64,000 nucleotides of DNA from assembly GCF_965221945.1 (NCBI RefSeq), contig NZ_OZ244925.1, positions 2,046,001-2,110,000 of the forward strand, read 5' to 3'. The stretch comes from Poriferisodalis sp965221945 (GTDB lineage: Bacteria > Actinomycetota > Acidimicrobiia > Acidimicrobiales > Poriferisodalaceae). Under the pieces are notes generated by a model. That model searched no databases, was not told the DNA's origin, and was given only the letters and a program-made list of their open reading frames with translations. This document shows positions 8,496 through 17,901 of the stretch, in pieces. The position numbers and the translations under genes are program-made. The first letter of the stretch is position 1. Each line of letters opens with the position of its first letter.

Positions 8496-11279
8496 CTACC
8501 GCACGACCGTGAAGACCGGCGAGATCCCATAGATCGGCCGGTACTCATCGATGTTCCCGGTCAAACGCCCCTCATCGACATCGACGGCGCCAACAGGGCC
8601 GAGGTTGTCGTCCGCCACTCGGTCTCCCTCGCTGTCCGAATGTCGATTGAGCACGCTGTCAGAGTTCCTCGGCGAACCCGCCGCGACCATCCCCATGCCG
8701 TTCGGATCACCCATCGGCAACACCGGATCCGCGGCCCCAGAAGCGTCGCACCCCGTCCACACCATCGCGTTCTCCTCGAAACGAGCAGAGTTCCCGGTCA
8801 CATACGCGCCGTACTCAATGTCGCCCTCGCCCTCGGTGTCGTCCCACTTGTCGCTGTAGAAATCGGAGTACGACTCGGCGATCAGCGTCGGGCGGTCCTC
8901 CCAGCCGCCGTCCAGCCAATGAACCGGCACGCCGATGGCGCCCTCCATCTCGGTGTTCGCCGCCGCGTCGTCCGAAGCGGTGCACACCACCGCCGTGAAC
9001 TGCGACGCGACGCTGCGGATGACCGCATCGGTGTACCGCACGGCGACTTCTTCGCCCCGCACATGGGTCCCCGCTGCCTCCTGACGGACAAAATCGTTGT
9101 AGACCTCGATGTCCCCCGACATGGCGTCCGTCGCGCTAAGAGTGACGAACACCAGCCTGAACTGATCCCCCACATCGACGCCTTCGGGGATGTGCAGCCA
9201 GCTCTGGGTCACCGCGACACCCCCGGGAACGAACGGCGCCTCTTCGTTGACCTCGGTGTACACCGCGAGCGACAGCGAATTGCCGCCCGAGTTCTGGGTC
9301 AGGCTGGAAAGGTTGGCACCCCGATATAGGACGTCCGCGATGCTGGCGTCCGTTGCCGCGCCGGTGTCCTCGCTGTTGCTGGTGGTTCGCTCCAACCGGT
9401 GCGCGGTGCCGCTGATATGGTTCCACACCATCACATAGGAAGTGTCCGGCGCCAGATGCGTTCCCGGCGGCGCCTCGAAGAAGCTGTGGCCCGCCGCGTA
9501 CTCGGTGGGGCTGAAGAGGTCGAACAGCTTGGCGCCCGGCTTGCCGCCCGAATCGGCGTGCACGGCCACCGCCACCGACACCGGGCTGTCGGGAAACTCG
9601 CTGTTGGAGCCCTCGATTTCAACACCGATGCCCTGCAACCGGTAGCCGAGCCCGTCCGAACCGGTCGTGAAGCCCTGCGATAGCACAGAGTTGGCGGTGT
9701 CGGCAGAGGCATAGCTGTTGTTGGTCTGGCCCAGGTTCTGCACCATCGCGTCCAGCGCCTCGCCGAACACGGCCATGTACGGATTATCGAGTGCAATGTC
9801 CAGAGTATGGGCGCCGATGGTCACCCCCGTCGCCTTCGGCTCGTCCTCCGCAGTGGACTCGGTGCCGAAAAGACGGCTCAAGACGACGCCCCCCATCCGG
9901 TCCACCGAGTTGATGTCCCAGTAGAGGTTGTATGAGTCGCTTCCTGACACGGTCACGCCTTGGGGAGCCGTCCATTCATTGATGCCGCTTAACTGGCGTG
10001 TGTTGACCATGCTGAACAGCCCGGTAGTTCCGTCGCGCAGTTCCCACGGGTTGATAAAGGCCCCCCCGGTTGAGGTGTTGTCCGCGCTGAAGGTCACGCC
10101 GCGGATGAGGTAGCGGTCCGCGGCCCCCACAGTGATCCCGAATTGGCCAAAGTCGCCGACCGACACGATTTCCTGCGCGGCGTCATCCATGGACTCGCCC
10201 ACGTCGGGGTTGGGGTTGGGGATTTGTGCGTAGGTCGAGACCAGGATGCCGCTGTTGCGCTTCGAGCCCTCGATGGCCAGGCGCAGCACGTTGGTGCCGC
10301 CGTCCACGCTGTCGGCCAGCGTCGCTCCCGTCTCGCCGCCCTCATCCTCATCGTCAGAAGCCGTCCTATTGATCTTCAGCGACGACCCGAAGTCCGACAG
10401 CACGATGAAGTAGCCGACGTTCTGCTGGTACGCGAACGCGCCCGGCGGGGCCGCGAACCGGTTCAGGCCGGCCTTGAACGAGGACGGGTTCTCGAAATCG
10501 AACAGCTTGGTCTGCGCACCTGTGGCGCCCGACCCAAGAGCGCGGGCCATCCACAGCGACACGGTGAGGCTGGACGGCGCCTCGGCCAGATCGATAGACA
10601 CGCCCGAGATCTCATAGCCCTGCCCGTGGGTGCCCAGCTTGAAGCCCATGTCGTACTGCTCGATGATCGTCGCGGTGGCCGAGTACGCCTGGCCGGTGTT
10701 GCTGACCAGCGTCGACTCCAGCCGCGGCACCGGTGCGGGAACCGGGCCGAACGGCAAGCTGGTGACAGTCTCTGTGTTGCCCAAGCTGTCGGTGAACGAC
10801 ACCTCCACCTTGAGCAGCTTGCCGATATCGGCCTCGACGCGCCGGTAGCGGCCCGACTCGATCATTAATTCCGAAGCATCTGGTGCTTCCGTTTCGCCGG
10901 TGAGTATCAATTGGCCATGGAACTGCCGGAAGTGGGTCGAGCGGTGGTGGGGCGAGTCGAGGCCCACCGTGGCCTCGGTGTTGCCGTCGATGCGGATCCA
11001 CCGGAACGAGAAGTCGTGCAAGTCGCCCGTCGAGGCCTTGGAACCCACATTGGGGATCCCGTCGGCGTCGCCGATGCCCGAGACGTCCACCGCGAACACG
11101 CCGGGGTCCTCAGCCGAAACCAGCACCACCGGCACGCCGGTGGCGGCATTGTTCATCGGAGTCTGGGCGTGGGCGGTATTCCGGCCGTCAGCGAACCACA
11201 GGATGCTCGCCAGCGCGGCAACGGCGCCCAGCCCGATGAGCAGCAGCGGAAGCGTCGCACGACGCCGGGCGACGGTCAT
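8496..11279 (-). CDS. Large secreted beta-repeat surface protein
   Basis: This 927-residue protein has a clear signal peptide (MTVARRRATLPLLLIGLGAV, cleavage near AHAQ) and a start preceded by GGAGGT. It contains at least three related beta-sandwich modules of about 150-170 residues, recognisable by QGFTTG or GTHGQGYEI followed by hydrophobic strands and a PPGTxLAPDTSYxxVW-like segment (near residues 195, 375 and 540). A distinct C-terminal region (about residues 690-927) contains GDQFRLVFVT. No LPXTG or membrane anchor is visible, so it is secreted or held non-covalently. The domain style matches the neighbouring disrupted gene. Function is unknown; adhesion or matrix binding is an inference. 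A 13-G run lies just upstream. Confidence 0.8.
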   Translation of the reverse strand: MTVARRRATLPLLLIGLGAVAALASILWFADGRNTAHAQTPMNNAATGVPVVLVSAEDPGVFAVDVSGIGDADGIPNVGSKASTGDLHDFSFRWIRIDGNTEATVGLDSPHHRSTHFRQFHGQLILTGETEAPDASELMIESGRYRRVEADIGKLLKVEVSFTDSLGNTETVTSLPFGPVPAPVPRLESTLVSNTGQAYSATATIIEQYDMGFKLGTHGQGYEISGVSIDLAEAPSSLTVSLWMARALGSGATGAQTKLFDFENPSSFKAGLNRFAAPPGAFAYQQNVGYFIVLSDFGSSLKINRTASDDEDEGGETGATLADSVDGGTNVLRLAIEGSKRNSGILVSTYAQIPNPNPDVGESMDDAAQEIVSVGDFGQFGITVGAADRYLIRGVTFSADNTSTGGAFINPWELRDGTTGLFSMVNTRQLSGINEWTAPQGVTVSGSDSYNLYWDINSVDRMGGVVLSRLFGTESTAEDEPKATGVTIGAHTLDIALDNPYMAVFGEALDAMVQNLGQTNNSYASADTANSVLSQGFTTGSDGLGYRLQGIGVEIEGSNSEFPDSPVSVAVAVHADSGGKPGAKLFDLFSPTEYAAGHSFFEAPPGTHLAPDTSYVMVWNHISGTAHRLERTTSNSEDTGAATDASIADVLYRGANLSSLTQNSGGNSLSLAVYTEVNEEAPFVPGGVAVTQSWLHIPEGVDVGDQFRLVFVTLSATDAMSGDIEVYNDFVRQEAAGTHVRGEEVAVRYTDAVIRSVASQFTAVVCTASDDAAANTEMEGAIGVPVHWLDGGWEDRPTLIAESYSDFYSDKWDDTEGEGDIEYGAYVTGNSARFEENAMVWTGCDASGAADPVLPMGDPNGMGMVAAGSPRNSDSVLNRHSDSEGDRVADDNLGPVGAVDVDEGRLTGNIDEYRPIYGISPVFTVVR

Positions 11280-11311
11280 GACCTACCTCCGGCGAGCGGG
11301 GGACGAGAGTC

Positions 11312-11324
11312 GGGGGGGGGGGGG
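11312..11324. repeat. Homopolymer G(13) upstream of the surface-protein gene
   Basis: Thirteen consecutive G (C on the coding strand) lie about 33 bp before the ATG of the 927-residue secreted protein, between its promoter region and its ribosome-binding site. Runs of this length slip easily during replication. Confidence 0.95.
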
Positions 11325-11367
11325 ATCGTGAGTCATGCATAACTAGGGGATGACGATACCGCATTTT

Positions 11368-11393
11368 TCAATGCAGTCAATGCAGTCAATGCA
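11368..11393 (+). repeat. 9-bp tandem repeat, 3 units
   Basis: Three head-to-tail copies of tcaatgcag (the last ends gcac) lie between the 13-G run and the decayed CoA-transferase. Confidence 0.85.
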
Positions 11394-11514
11394 CCATGAG
11401 TAGCCGAAGCAGGGCGCTGAAGTTGTCGCTGATCGCAGCGTCTCCCGGCGGCGGGTACGAGGCAGCCGCGTTGCGTGCCGGACCGCGAGCTCTGGGGCGA
11501 GCAGCGCTGGTCCT

Positions 11515-12227
11515 GCTCCTGCTTCCGGCGTCGCGAAGCGGGGGTCGTCGGCCGGATCGGGCCTGCCCATGGCGGCCATCGTGTCGTCGAACCACGCCGC
11601 CGGGTTGCCGGCGATGGCCCATACCCGACCATCGGGTAGCACCAGGATCGGGCACTCGTGACCGAGGCCGGCATTGGGTCCGTCCCAGCCACCTGCCAGC
11701 TCAAGAGCGGACCATTCCTAGATGTACACCATCGCCTCGACCATGCACACGTCGATGTGCCCGCCCCGGCCGGTCCGCGCTGCTTTGACCAGCATCGCGT
11801 TGATAGTGCTCGCGGCGGACATAGCGGTCACGATGTCGCCCACCACCAGCGCCGGGTGTGCCTCGCACAACTCGTCGGGGCCGAGGCCGAACTTGGCCAT
11901 GACACCTGGTCGGTAGTTCTCCACGACCACATCGCAGTGGCTCACCAATTCTCGCACGAGCTCGCTGGCTCCCGGTGCGCGCAAGTCCACTGAGCAGAAC
12001 CGCTTGCCGACGTTCTGCTGGCAAAAGTACGGGTTGAGGCCGTCCTCGACATGCGGCGGGAACGTCCGGCACAGATCACCGTCCACCGGCTCGATCTTGA
12101 TGACCTCGGCTCCCAGATCGGCCATCATCCGCGTGGCGAGCGGCCCAGCCACGACACGAGTGAAGTCCAGCACCGGGATGCCCTCCAAGGGCCGCTGATC
12201 AGCGCCGTTCGCACCCGATTCCGCCAT
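11515..12227 (-). pseudogene. Decayed CaiB/BaiF CoA-transferase paralogue
   Basis: The frame starts with MAESGANGADQRPLEGIPVL and is closely related to the intact gene at 1623-2825. Three lesions are visible. About 40 residues are missing in frame after FGLGPDELCEAHPALV. A Gln codon has become TAG at 11718-11720 (MVYI-stop-EWSALELAGG), with reading continuing in the same frame to PDGRVWAIAGNPAAWFDDTM. Homology ends near PRFATPEA at about 11515, so the last third is gone. The deletion removes part of the CoA-binding core, so even read-through would give an inactive protein. It looks like a segmental duplicate that was later truncated. Confidence 0.85.
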
Positions 12228-12383
12228 TGCGCAGCGAAGTCTGGCACGCCAGACCAGCCCGTTTCAGAGCCAGAGCGGATTCGAAACGAGTGCCCGGCGC
12301 TTGCGGCGTGGCTTCATGGCGAGTTAGCACTCCATGTGCGCTGACCTGCGGTCTTGCACGCCCGGGAGTGCCGATACAGGTGG

Positions 12384-12779
12384 GCTCCACATTTCAAATG
12401 GGGGGTACTCCACATTTGGATTCCGCTCGACCGGGTCCACGGTCGCACTCGGAGCGACTGCGACTTCGCCACCATCGACACCGTCACGCTGCGCAGGTTT
12501 TACCTGCTGTTCTTCATCGACATCCCTACCCGGACCGTGTACTTCGCAAGCATCACGGACCACCCCACCGGCGTGCGGGCCACCCAAGTGGCGCGGAACC
12601 TGTTCCTGCGCCATGCCGACGGACTCGCTGGGACGCGTGCGCTCGTGCGCGACCGCGGCAACCAGTTCATCGACGCCTTCGACGAGATCTTCAGAACCGA
12701 ACGTATGAAGATCCTCAAGACAGCTGTACGCACCCCCGTGGCGAACGCGTTCGCCGAACGCTGGATCGGCACCCACAGG
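12384..12779 (+). pseudogene. Integrase-core transposase remnant
   Basis: From about 12462 the plus-strand frame reads DFATIDTVTLRRFYLLFFID, LVRDRGNQF and NAFAERWIGT, the full rve-type D, D, E set of an integrase-core transposase. The N-terminal DNA-binding part and everything after RWIGTHRD are missing, and there is no start of its own. The sequence before it (12384-12425, ccacatttcaaatgggg...) matches a scar at 36722-36760, so it belongs to the original element. Confidence 0.75.
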
Positions 12780-12786
12780 GACAGAC

Positions 12787-13650
12787 CTAGTTGAGCTTGA
12801 ACCACGTTGGCTGGTGGTCCGACCCGACCGCGTCGACGTCGATCCACGCTGACTCGACCCTTGATGCTAGGCCCGGTGTCACGAATCCGTAGTCGAGCCT
12901 CAAACCGACCTCGAATCCTTCACTCTCGTCGTACCAGGTGATTCCCTCGTCGAGGGAGTTGCCGGCCGCAGTCCACGTGTCCACGAGCCGGTCACCGGCG
13001 AGAGTATGGCCGTAGTAGTAGTCAGCCTCGCCGACGATGAGTGGATACTCGGTTGACGTTGGAGTCAGGTTGAAGTCGCCCATCACCACGAACTCGGTTG
13101 GCGCAGGGCTCTCGCCGATGCCCATCCATTCGATTCCGGTGACCGACGCCCCATTGAAGGGGACCCCAAACATGAGCGGCAGCAGATACTCGATCTCTGT
13201 TCTCCGTAGCCGGGAGTTGACAGGATTGAGATGGACTGAGTAGCACCGAAGAGGCCCAGACGGAGCATCGATGATTGCTTCGAGCGCGCCAGACTGTTCG
13301 CCATGGGCATTGATGACCCGTACTCTCGGCAAGAGCAGGTTCCGACACGAGAGGATCGGCCAGCGGGAAAGGACCATATTGCCGAACTGAAGTCGACGAT
13401 GCTCGACTGACCCATCGGGAGTCTTCGAGCTCGCGTCAAGATCGACATTGGGTCCATATACCCAGTGATGCTGAGCGAGCAGCTCGCCTAACCGGGCTGG
13501 TTGATCCTTGTCAGGAAGCGCCTCGACATTGCGTACGACTTCCTGTAGTGCGATCACGTCGGCGCTACGTACCGCGTCGGCGATCCTCTCGAGGTCGTAG
13601 CAACCGTCCTTGCCCTTTGAATACTGGATGTTGTACGACACGAACCTCAT
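12787..13650 (-). CDS. Endonuclease/exonuclease/phosphatase family protein
   Basis: This 287-residue protein has the Mg-dependent EEP fold. Motifs in order are MRFVSYNIQYSKG (Asn of motif I), VIALQEV (catalytic Glu, about residue 37), YSVHLNP (about 138), VVMGDFNLTP (Asp/Asn, about 189), RLDYGFV (about 252) and GSDHQPTW (catalytic Asp-His near the C-terminus). The set is complete, so it should be an active hydrolase, but substrates in this superfamily range from DNA to phospholipids and sugar phosphates. The start codon overlaps the stop of the ABC ATPase by 1 nt (TGATG), so it is translated with the peptide-transport operon. There is no signal peptide, so it is cytoplasmic. Confidence 0.85.
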   Translation of the reverse strand: MRFVSYNIQYSKGKDGCYDLERIADAVRSADVIALQEVVRNVEALPDKDQPARLGELLAQHHWVYGPNVDLDASSKTPDGSVEHRRLQFGNMVLSRWPILSCRNLLLPRVRVINAHGEQSGALEAIIDAPSGPLRCYSVHLNPVNSRLRRTEIEYLLPLMFGVPFNGASVTGIEWMGIGESPAPTEFVVMGDFNLTPTSTEYPLIVGEADYYYGHTLAGDRLVDTWTAAGNSLDEGITWYDESEGFEVGLRLDYGFVTPGLASRVESAWIDVDAVGSDHQPTWFKLN

Positions 13651-14813
13651 CAGGGGTCCGTCGGGAAAGTGGACTGCGCTGGAAGGGTCAGGTGATGGCT
13701 CTGGGCTGTGGGCGACGCGGTGAGGTCGCCGTCGTGACCCGCCAATCTTCCTCGAGGCTCGCCGACGATCGACGAACCTTTCCCATCAGCGAGATGACAC
13801 GCAACCCAGTGGTTGGGGGTGATCTCACGCAACTCAGGCACCTCAGCACGACAGCGGTCGACAACCAAAGGGCAGCGGGTCGAGAACACACAACCGGGTG
13901 GTGGTGCCGCAGGACTCGGAACCTCTCCGACAAGAGAAACACGGGTCCGACTGGCCTCGGCCGCGGGATCTGGTATCGGAACTGCCGACAGCAAGGCCTG
14001 CGTGTACGGGTGAAGCGTCACCTCGAACAGAGTCTCGGTCTGGGCGAGTTCGACGATGTGTCCGAGATACATCACCGCGACTCGGTCGGAGATGTGCTCC
14101 ACCATCGAGAGGTCGTGGGCCACGAACAGGTAGGCGATTCCGAACTCGTCTTGAAGATCAGCGAAGAGGTTGATCGTCTGCGCCTGGATCGACACATCGA
14201 GCGCGGAGATGGGCTCGTCGCATACGATCAGGTCGGGGCTGAGGCCGAGCGCCCGGGCGATGTTGATGCGCTGGCGCTGACCACCGGAGAACTCGTGGGG
14301 GTAGCGGGTGCGGTGGGCAGCACGCAGGCCGACCAAGTCGAGAAGCTCAACCACCCGGTCGTTGACCTGTTGCGTTGTCATCTCCGTGTGGACCCTCATC
14401 GACTCGCCGATGATTCGGCCGACAGTATGCCGGGGATTGAGCGACGCATACGAGTCCTGGAAGATCATCTGCATCCGCGGTCGGAGCTTGCGCAGCTCCT
14501 TTTCGCCGAGGCTCGTGAGCTCGATGTCGCCCAGCCAGACCTGCCCGGAAGAAGGGCGGTGGAGCTGGAGCACGGCCCGTGCGGTGGTGGACTTGCCGCA
14601 CCCGCTCTCGCCGACCAGCCCGAGCGTCTCGCCGGCGAAGATCTCGAAGCTCACGCCATCGACCGCCTTTAGCGGCTTGTCGCTCGACTTTCCCGGGAAG
14701 TACTTTCGCATGTTCACGACCCTGAGCACGGGCTCAGCAGAGTCCCTGGCCGTGGCTGGCGCCGCCGTCTTGGCGACGGGCCGGTCCACCTCAGCCGAGC
14801 CGCGCCTAGCCAT
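13650..14813 (-). CDS. Di-/oligopeptide ABC transporter ATP-binding protein (DppF/OppF type)
   Basis: This 387-residue protein is the second nucleotide-binding subunit of the ABC importer. Walker A is GESGCGKSTTAR (about residues 74-85), the Q-loop is in FQDSYASLNPRH, the signature is FSGGQRQR, Walker B is LIVCDEPISALD and the switch His is in LFVAHDLSMV. The C-terminal extension has PHPYTQALLSAVP and CVFSTRCPLVVDRC, the oligo/dipeptide transporter domain typical of DppF/OppF. The first 40 or so residues are a variable lead-in. The start overlaps the upstream ATPase gene by 8 nt and the end overlaps the EEP gene. Confidence 0.92.
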   Translation of the reverse strand: MARRGSAEVDRPVAKTAAPATARDSAEPVLRVVNMRKYFPGKSSDKPLKAVDGVSFEIFAGETLGLVGESGCGKSTTARAVLQLHRPSSGQVWLGDIELTSLGEKELRKLRPRMQMIFQDSYASLNPRHTVGRIIGESMRVHTEMTTQQVNDRVVELLDLVGLRAAHRTRYPHEFSGGQRQRINIARALGLSPDLIVCDEPISALDVSIQAQTINLFADLQDEFGIAYLFVAHDLSMVEHISDRVAVMYLGHIVELAQTETLFEVTLHPYTQALLSAVPIPDPAAEASRTRVSLVGEVPSPAAPPPGCVFSTRCPLVVDRCRAEVPELREITPNHWVACHLADGKGSSIVGEPRGRLAGHDGDLTASPTAQSHHLTLPAQSTFPTDP

Positions 14814-15813
14814 GTCGTGGCGTCCCCGCCTCGATGTCGTAGAAGCACGCGACGTATCGGCGATGGACTGGCTCGATCAGTGCCGGCACCTCGCTTCTGC
14901 AGCGGTCGAACACATGGGGGCAGCGATCCGCGAACGGGCAACGAGTCGGCTCTTCAGCGAGATCGGGCGGCAGACCGGGGATGCTGGTCAACCGGTCGGC
15001 TCGGTCGCCCATCTTGGGCAGAGCGTCTAGGAGCCCGATGGTGTACGGGTGTAGTGGCCGCGTGTACAGGCTGCCCACATCGGAGATCTCTACGAGCTTG
15101 CCGGCATACATGACTGCTACCCGGTCGGCCAAACCGGCAACCACGCCGAGGTCGTGGGTGATCCAGATCAAGGCCAGCCCGAGCTCGTCACGTAGGTCGT
15201 GCATAAGCTCCACGATCTGGGCCTGGACCGTCACGTCGAGTGCCGTGGTTGGCTCATCAGCGATCACTAGCTGGGGGTTGCATGCCACTGCGATAGCGAT
15301 CATGACACGCTGTCGCATGCCTCCCGAGAACTCGTGAGGATAGGCATCGATGCGGCCCGGGGCGTCGGGTATCCCGACTCTCTCCAGCAGATGGATGGCG
15401 CGGTTGCGAGCCTGTCGCCTCGACAGACCGAGGTGGGTGCGGATCACATCGATGAGCTGGGTGGAGATTCGCATCGTTGGATTGAGGGAACTCATGGGAT
15501 CCTGGGCAACGAACCCGATCTCGGCCCCTCGAACCCGTCGCAGCCGGCGCTGAGACTCTTGAAGGAGGCCGACCGTTCCGTCGCTTGTCTCCAGCGTCGC
15601 TGTGCCGTTGGATATTCGTGCCGGCGGCTCGGCGAGTAGCCGCAGCAGGGCGAGCATCGTCACGGATTTCCCGCTTCCGCTCTCGCCCACGATGGCCAGA
15701 GTCTCACCTCTGGCGACGGAGAAAGTCACGCCGTTCACCGCATGCACAGTGCCTTCCGGGATGTCGAACCGGACCTCAAGGTTCTTCACGTCGATCAGTG
15801 CTGGCGCGTTCAT
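14806..15813 (-). CDS. Di-/oligopeptide ABC transporter ATP-binding protein (DppD/OppD type)
   Basis: This 335-residue nucleotide-binding subunit has Walker A GESGSGKSVTM (about 41), the Q-loop in FVAQDPMSSLNPTMRI, the signature FSGGMRQRV, Walker B LVIADEPTTALD, and the switch His in WITHDLGVVAG. The C-terminal segment has PLHPYTIGLLDALP and CPFADRCPHVFDRC, as in DppD/OppD. The start at MNAPALIDVK was chosen over a 53-residue longer frame because it overlaps the permease stop codon as ATGA, like the other operon junctions here. With DppF it powers import of di- or oligopeptides or similar solutes. Confidence 0.92.
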   Translation of the reverse strand: MNAPALIDVKNLEVRFDIPEGTVHAVNGVTFSVARGETLAIVGESGSGKSVTMLALLRLLAEPPARISNGTATLETSDGTVGLLQESQRRLRRVRGAEIGFVAQDPMSSLNPTMRISTQLIDVIRTHLGLSRRQARNRAIHLLERVGIPDAPGRIDAYPHEFSGGMRQRVMIAIAVACNPQLVIADEPTTALDVTVQAQIVELMHDLRDELGLALIWITHDLGVVAGLADRVAVMYAGKLVEISDVGSLYTRPLHPYTIGLLDALPKMGDRADRLTSIPGLPPDLAEEPTRCPFADRCPHVFDRCRSEVPALIEPVHRRYVACFYDIEAGTPRHG

Positions 15814-16769
15814 TGCTTCACTCGCTGAGATCGAGGATCGAGCACGTCGCGCAACCAATCGCCGAGCAAGTTGAGCCCGAGCCCGGCAAAGACGATGGCG
15901 ACCCCCGGTGTGAGCGAGATCCACGGACGAATCGTGAGCACGCCTCGACCGGCGTTGATCATGTTGCCCCAACTCGGAGTGCTAGGCGGCACCGAAAGAC
16001 CGAGGAATCCGAGGCCGGCCTCGTAGAGGATCATGGCCGACATCTCGAACGTGGCCAGCGTGGCCAGTGGGCCGATGAGGTTGGGCAACAGGTGCAGCCG
16101 CAGGATCTGGCCCTCCGGTACTCCGACATTTCTTGCTGCCTCGATGAACATGCTCTCCCGTAGCTTCAAGACCTCGCCCCGCGTCACACGGGCAAACACG
16201 GGAATCGACGTGAAGCCGAAGATGAGAATCACGTTGATGAGGCTTCGTCCGACGACCGCGGCAAAGAACACCACGAACAACAGGTAGGGCAGCGACAGGA
16301 TCAGGTTGATGAAACCGACGATGACGGCGTCGATCGTGCCGCCCCGGTAGCCGGCGATCAGACCGATTGCCATTCCCAGAATGATGGCGATTCCGACGCC
16401 ACCGAGAGCAACACCAAGCGAGACTCGGGTTCCGAAGATGATGCGACTGAGCATGTCGCGTCCCAAGGTGTCGGTGCCGATCAGGTAGTCATTGGAGCCC
16501 CCATCGGACCAAAACGGCGGAGTATTGGCATCACTCAGTGTCTGCTGGAGAGGATCGTGAGGAGCGATCCATGGAGCGAACGTCGCGAGGATGAGCAACA
16601 TGACGAATACGAAGGCACCGAACATGCCGCCCTTGGACCGGCGAAGCAGCCGCAGGGCCTCACGAATCCGAGCCCGGAACCGCAAATCCCTTTCGATGTC
16701 GATTTCATGGCCGGTCTCAGTCTCGCCAGCATGGAAATCGGCGCCACTGGGAGCAGCATGATCAGTCAT
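15810..16769 (-). CDS. Di-/oligopeptide ABC transporter permease (DppC/OppC type)
   Basis: This 319-residue inner-membrane subunit has a cytoplasmic N-terminus of about 45 residues, then a first transmembrane helix (MFGAFVFVMLLILATFAPW) followed by HDPLQQTLSDANTPP and YLIGTDTLGRDMLSRIIFGTR, a hallmark of DppC/OppC. Five further hydrophobic segments follow, with the EAA loop near AARNVGVPEGQILRLHLLPN. It is joined to the upstream permease and downstream ATPase by 4-bp ATGA overlaps. Confidence 0.92.
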   Translation of the reverse strand: MTDHAAPSGADFHAGETETGHEIDIERDLRFRARIREALRLLRRSKGGMFGAFVFVMLLILATFAPWIAPHDPLQQTLSDANTPPFWSDGGSNDYLIGTDTLGRDMLSRIIFGTRVSLGVALGGVGIAIILGMAIGLIAGYRGGTIDAVIVGFINLILSLPYLLFVVFFAAVVGRSLINVILIFGFTSIPVFARVTRGEVLKLRESMFIEAARNVGVPEGQILRLHLLPNLIGPLATLATFEMSAMILYEAGLGFLGLSVPPSTPSWGNMINAGRGVLTIRPWISLTPGVAIVFAGLGLNLLGDWLRDVLDPRSQRVKQ

Positions 16770-17800
16770 GTGATCCCCTCTCCGTGTGGCTTCGATATCG
16801 TCGCCGACGCACCGTCCGCAGATGATCTAGGCCGAGGGGTCCGCGTCTGGCGCAACGTCCCCACTCTGATCCGCGGGTCGGCGACTGTGTACAGCACGTC
16901 AGCAAGAAGCGAGAAGAGGATAACGATGAGCGCGCCGAAGAACGCTATTCCCTGCACGAGCTGGAAGTCACGATTGCTCACCGCTTCGGCCAACAACCCT
17001 CCGGCGCCCGGCCAGGCAAAGACAGCTTCGATGTACAACGATCCACCCAGCAGCGCCCCGATCTGCAGGCTCATTACGCTGATGAGTGGAATGAGCGCGT
17101 TGCGCAATATGTAACGACCGTAGATGACTGGCGCTCTGAGGCCCTTACTGCGAGCGATGCGCACGTACTCCTCATTGACGATCTCCAGCACCGACGATCG
17201 TGTGAACCGCAGAAGCTGAGCCATTGGAAACAAGCCGAGAGCAACCGCCGGCAGGACTATCGAACTGTCAGGAATGGTGAGGAACCACATCGAAGTCGTG
17301 CTGCGCCCGAACGACGGAAACCACCCTAACTTGACCGCGAACACCACAATGAAGACCAAGGACAGCCAGAAATTCGGGATCGTCTGGCCGAGCAGGCCGA
17401 ACCCGCGCGCCGCACCATCCCAGCGGCCGCCCGCCTTGACGCCCGCCAAGATCCCGAGCGGTACTCCGACTGCGACCGCGAAGGCCATCGCCGCGATGCC
17501 AAGCTCGATCGTCGCTGGCATACGATCGAAGATCACTTCTCGAACCGAAATCTTGTACCGAAGAGAATTACCGAAGTCGAGACGGGCTGAATCGCCCACG
17601 AAGCTGACAAACTGTTCGGCAACGGTCTTGTCCAAGCCGTGCGCCTCTCGTGCCGCTTCTCTTTGCTCCTGGGTTGCCTCCCTGGGAACGAGCAGGTTGG
17701 TCGGGTCCCCTGACACCCGCAGCATCGCAAAGACGATGACCATCACGCCGAGCACGAGCAGTAGCGACTGACCTATGCGCCCAACCAAGTACCTCGTCAC
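16766..17800 (-). CDS. Di-/oligopeptide ABC transporter permease (DppB/OppB type)
   Basis: This 344-residue protein starts at GTG. Its N-terminal helix (MTRYLVGRIGQSLLLVLGVM) and RVSGDPTNLLVP are typical of DppB/OppB. Five more transmembrane segments follow, and the EAA motif region is RSKGLRAPVIYGRYILRNAL. The C-terminal tail is polar and Arg-rich. It forms the membrane channel with the DppC-type permease. It is preceded by a strong hairpin that separates it from the substrate-binding protein gene. Confidence 0.92.
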   Translation of the reverse strand: MTRYLVGRIGQSLLLVLGVMVIVFAMLRVSGDPTNLLVPREATQEQREAAREAHGLDKTVAEQFVSFVGDSARLDFGNSLRYKISVREVIFDRMPATIELGIAAMAFAVAVGVPLGILAGVKAGGRWDGAARGFGLLGQTIPNFWLSLVFIVVFAVKLGWFPSFGRSTTSMWFLTIPDSSIVLPAVALGLFPMAQLLRFTRSSVLEIVNEEYVRIARSKGLRAPVIYGRYILRNALIPLISVMSLQIGALLGGSLYIEAVFAWPGAGGLLAEAVSNRDFQLVQGIAFFGALIVILFSLLADVLYTVADPRIRVGTLRQTRTPRPRSSADGASATISKPHGEGIT

Positions 17801-17839
17801 CGACTCTCCGTTCTGCTCGCGCTCCTTGCGTTAATTACC

Positions 17840-17870
17840 GGTGGGCCGAGGTGTAGTACCTCGGCCCACC
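17840..17870 (-). terminator. Intercistronic hairpin (partial terminator or processing site)
   Basis: A perfect 13-bp GC-rich stem (ggtgggccgaggt / acctcggcccacc) with a 5-nt loop lies between the binding-protein gene and the first permease gene. There is no clear T-run on the coding strand. Such hairpins commonly attenuate downstream permease expression or protect the upstream mRNA. Confidence 0.7.
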
Positions 17871-17901
17871 AGTCGACCATTGGCTTATGAGCCGGCGTTT
17901 G

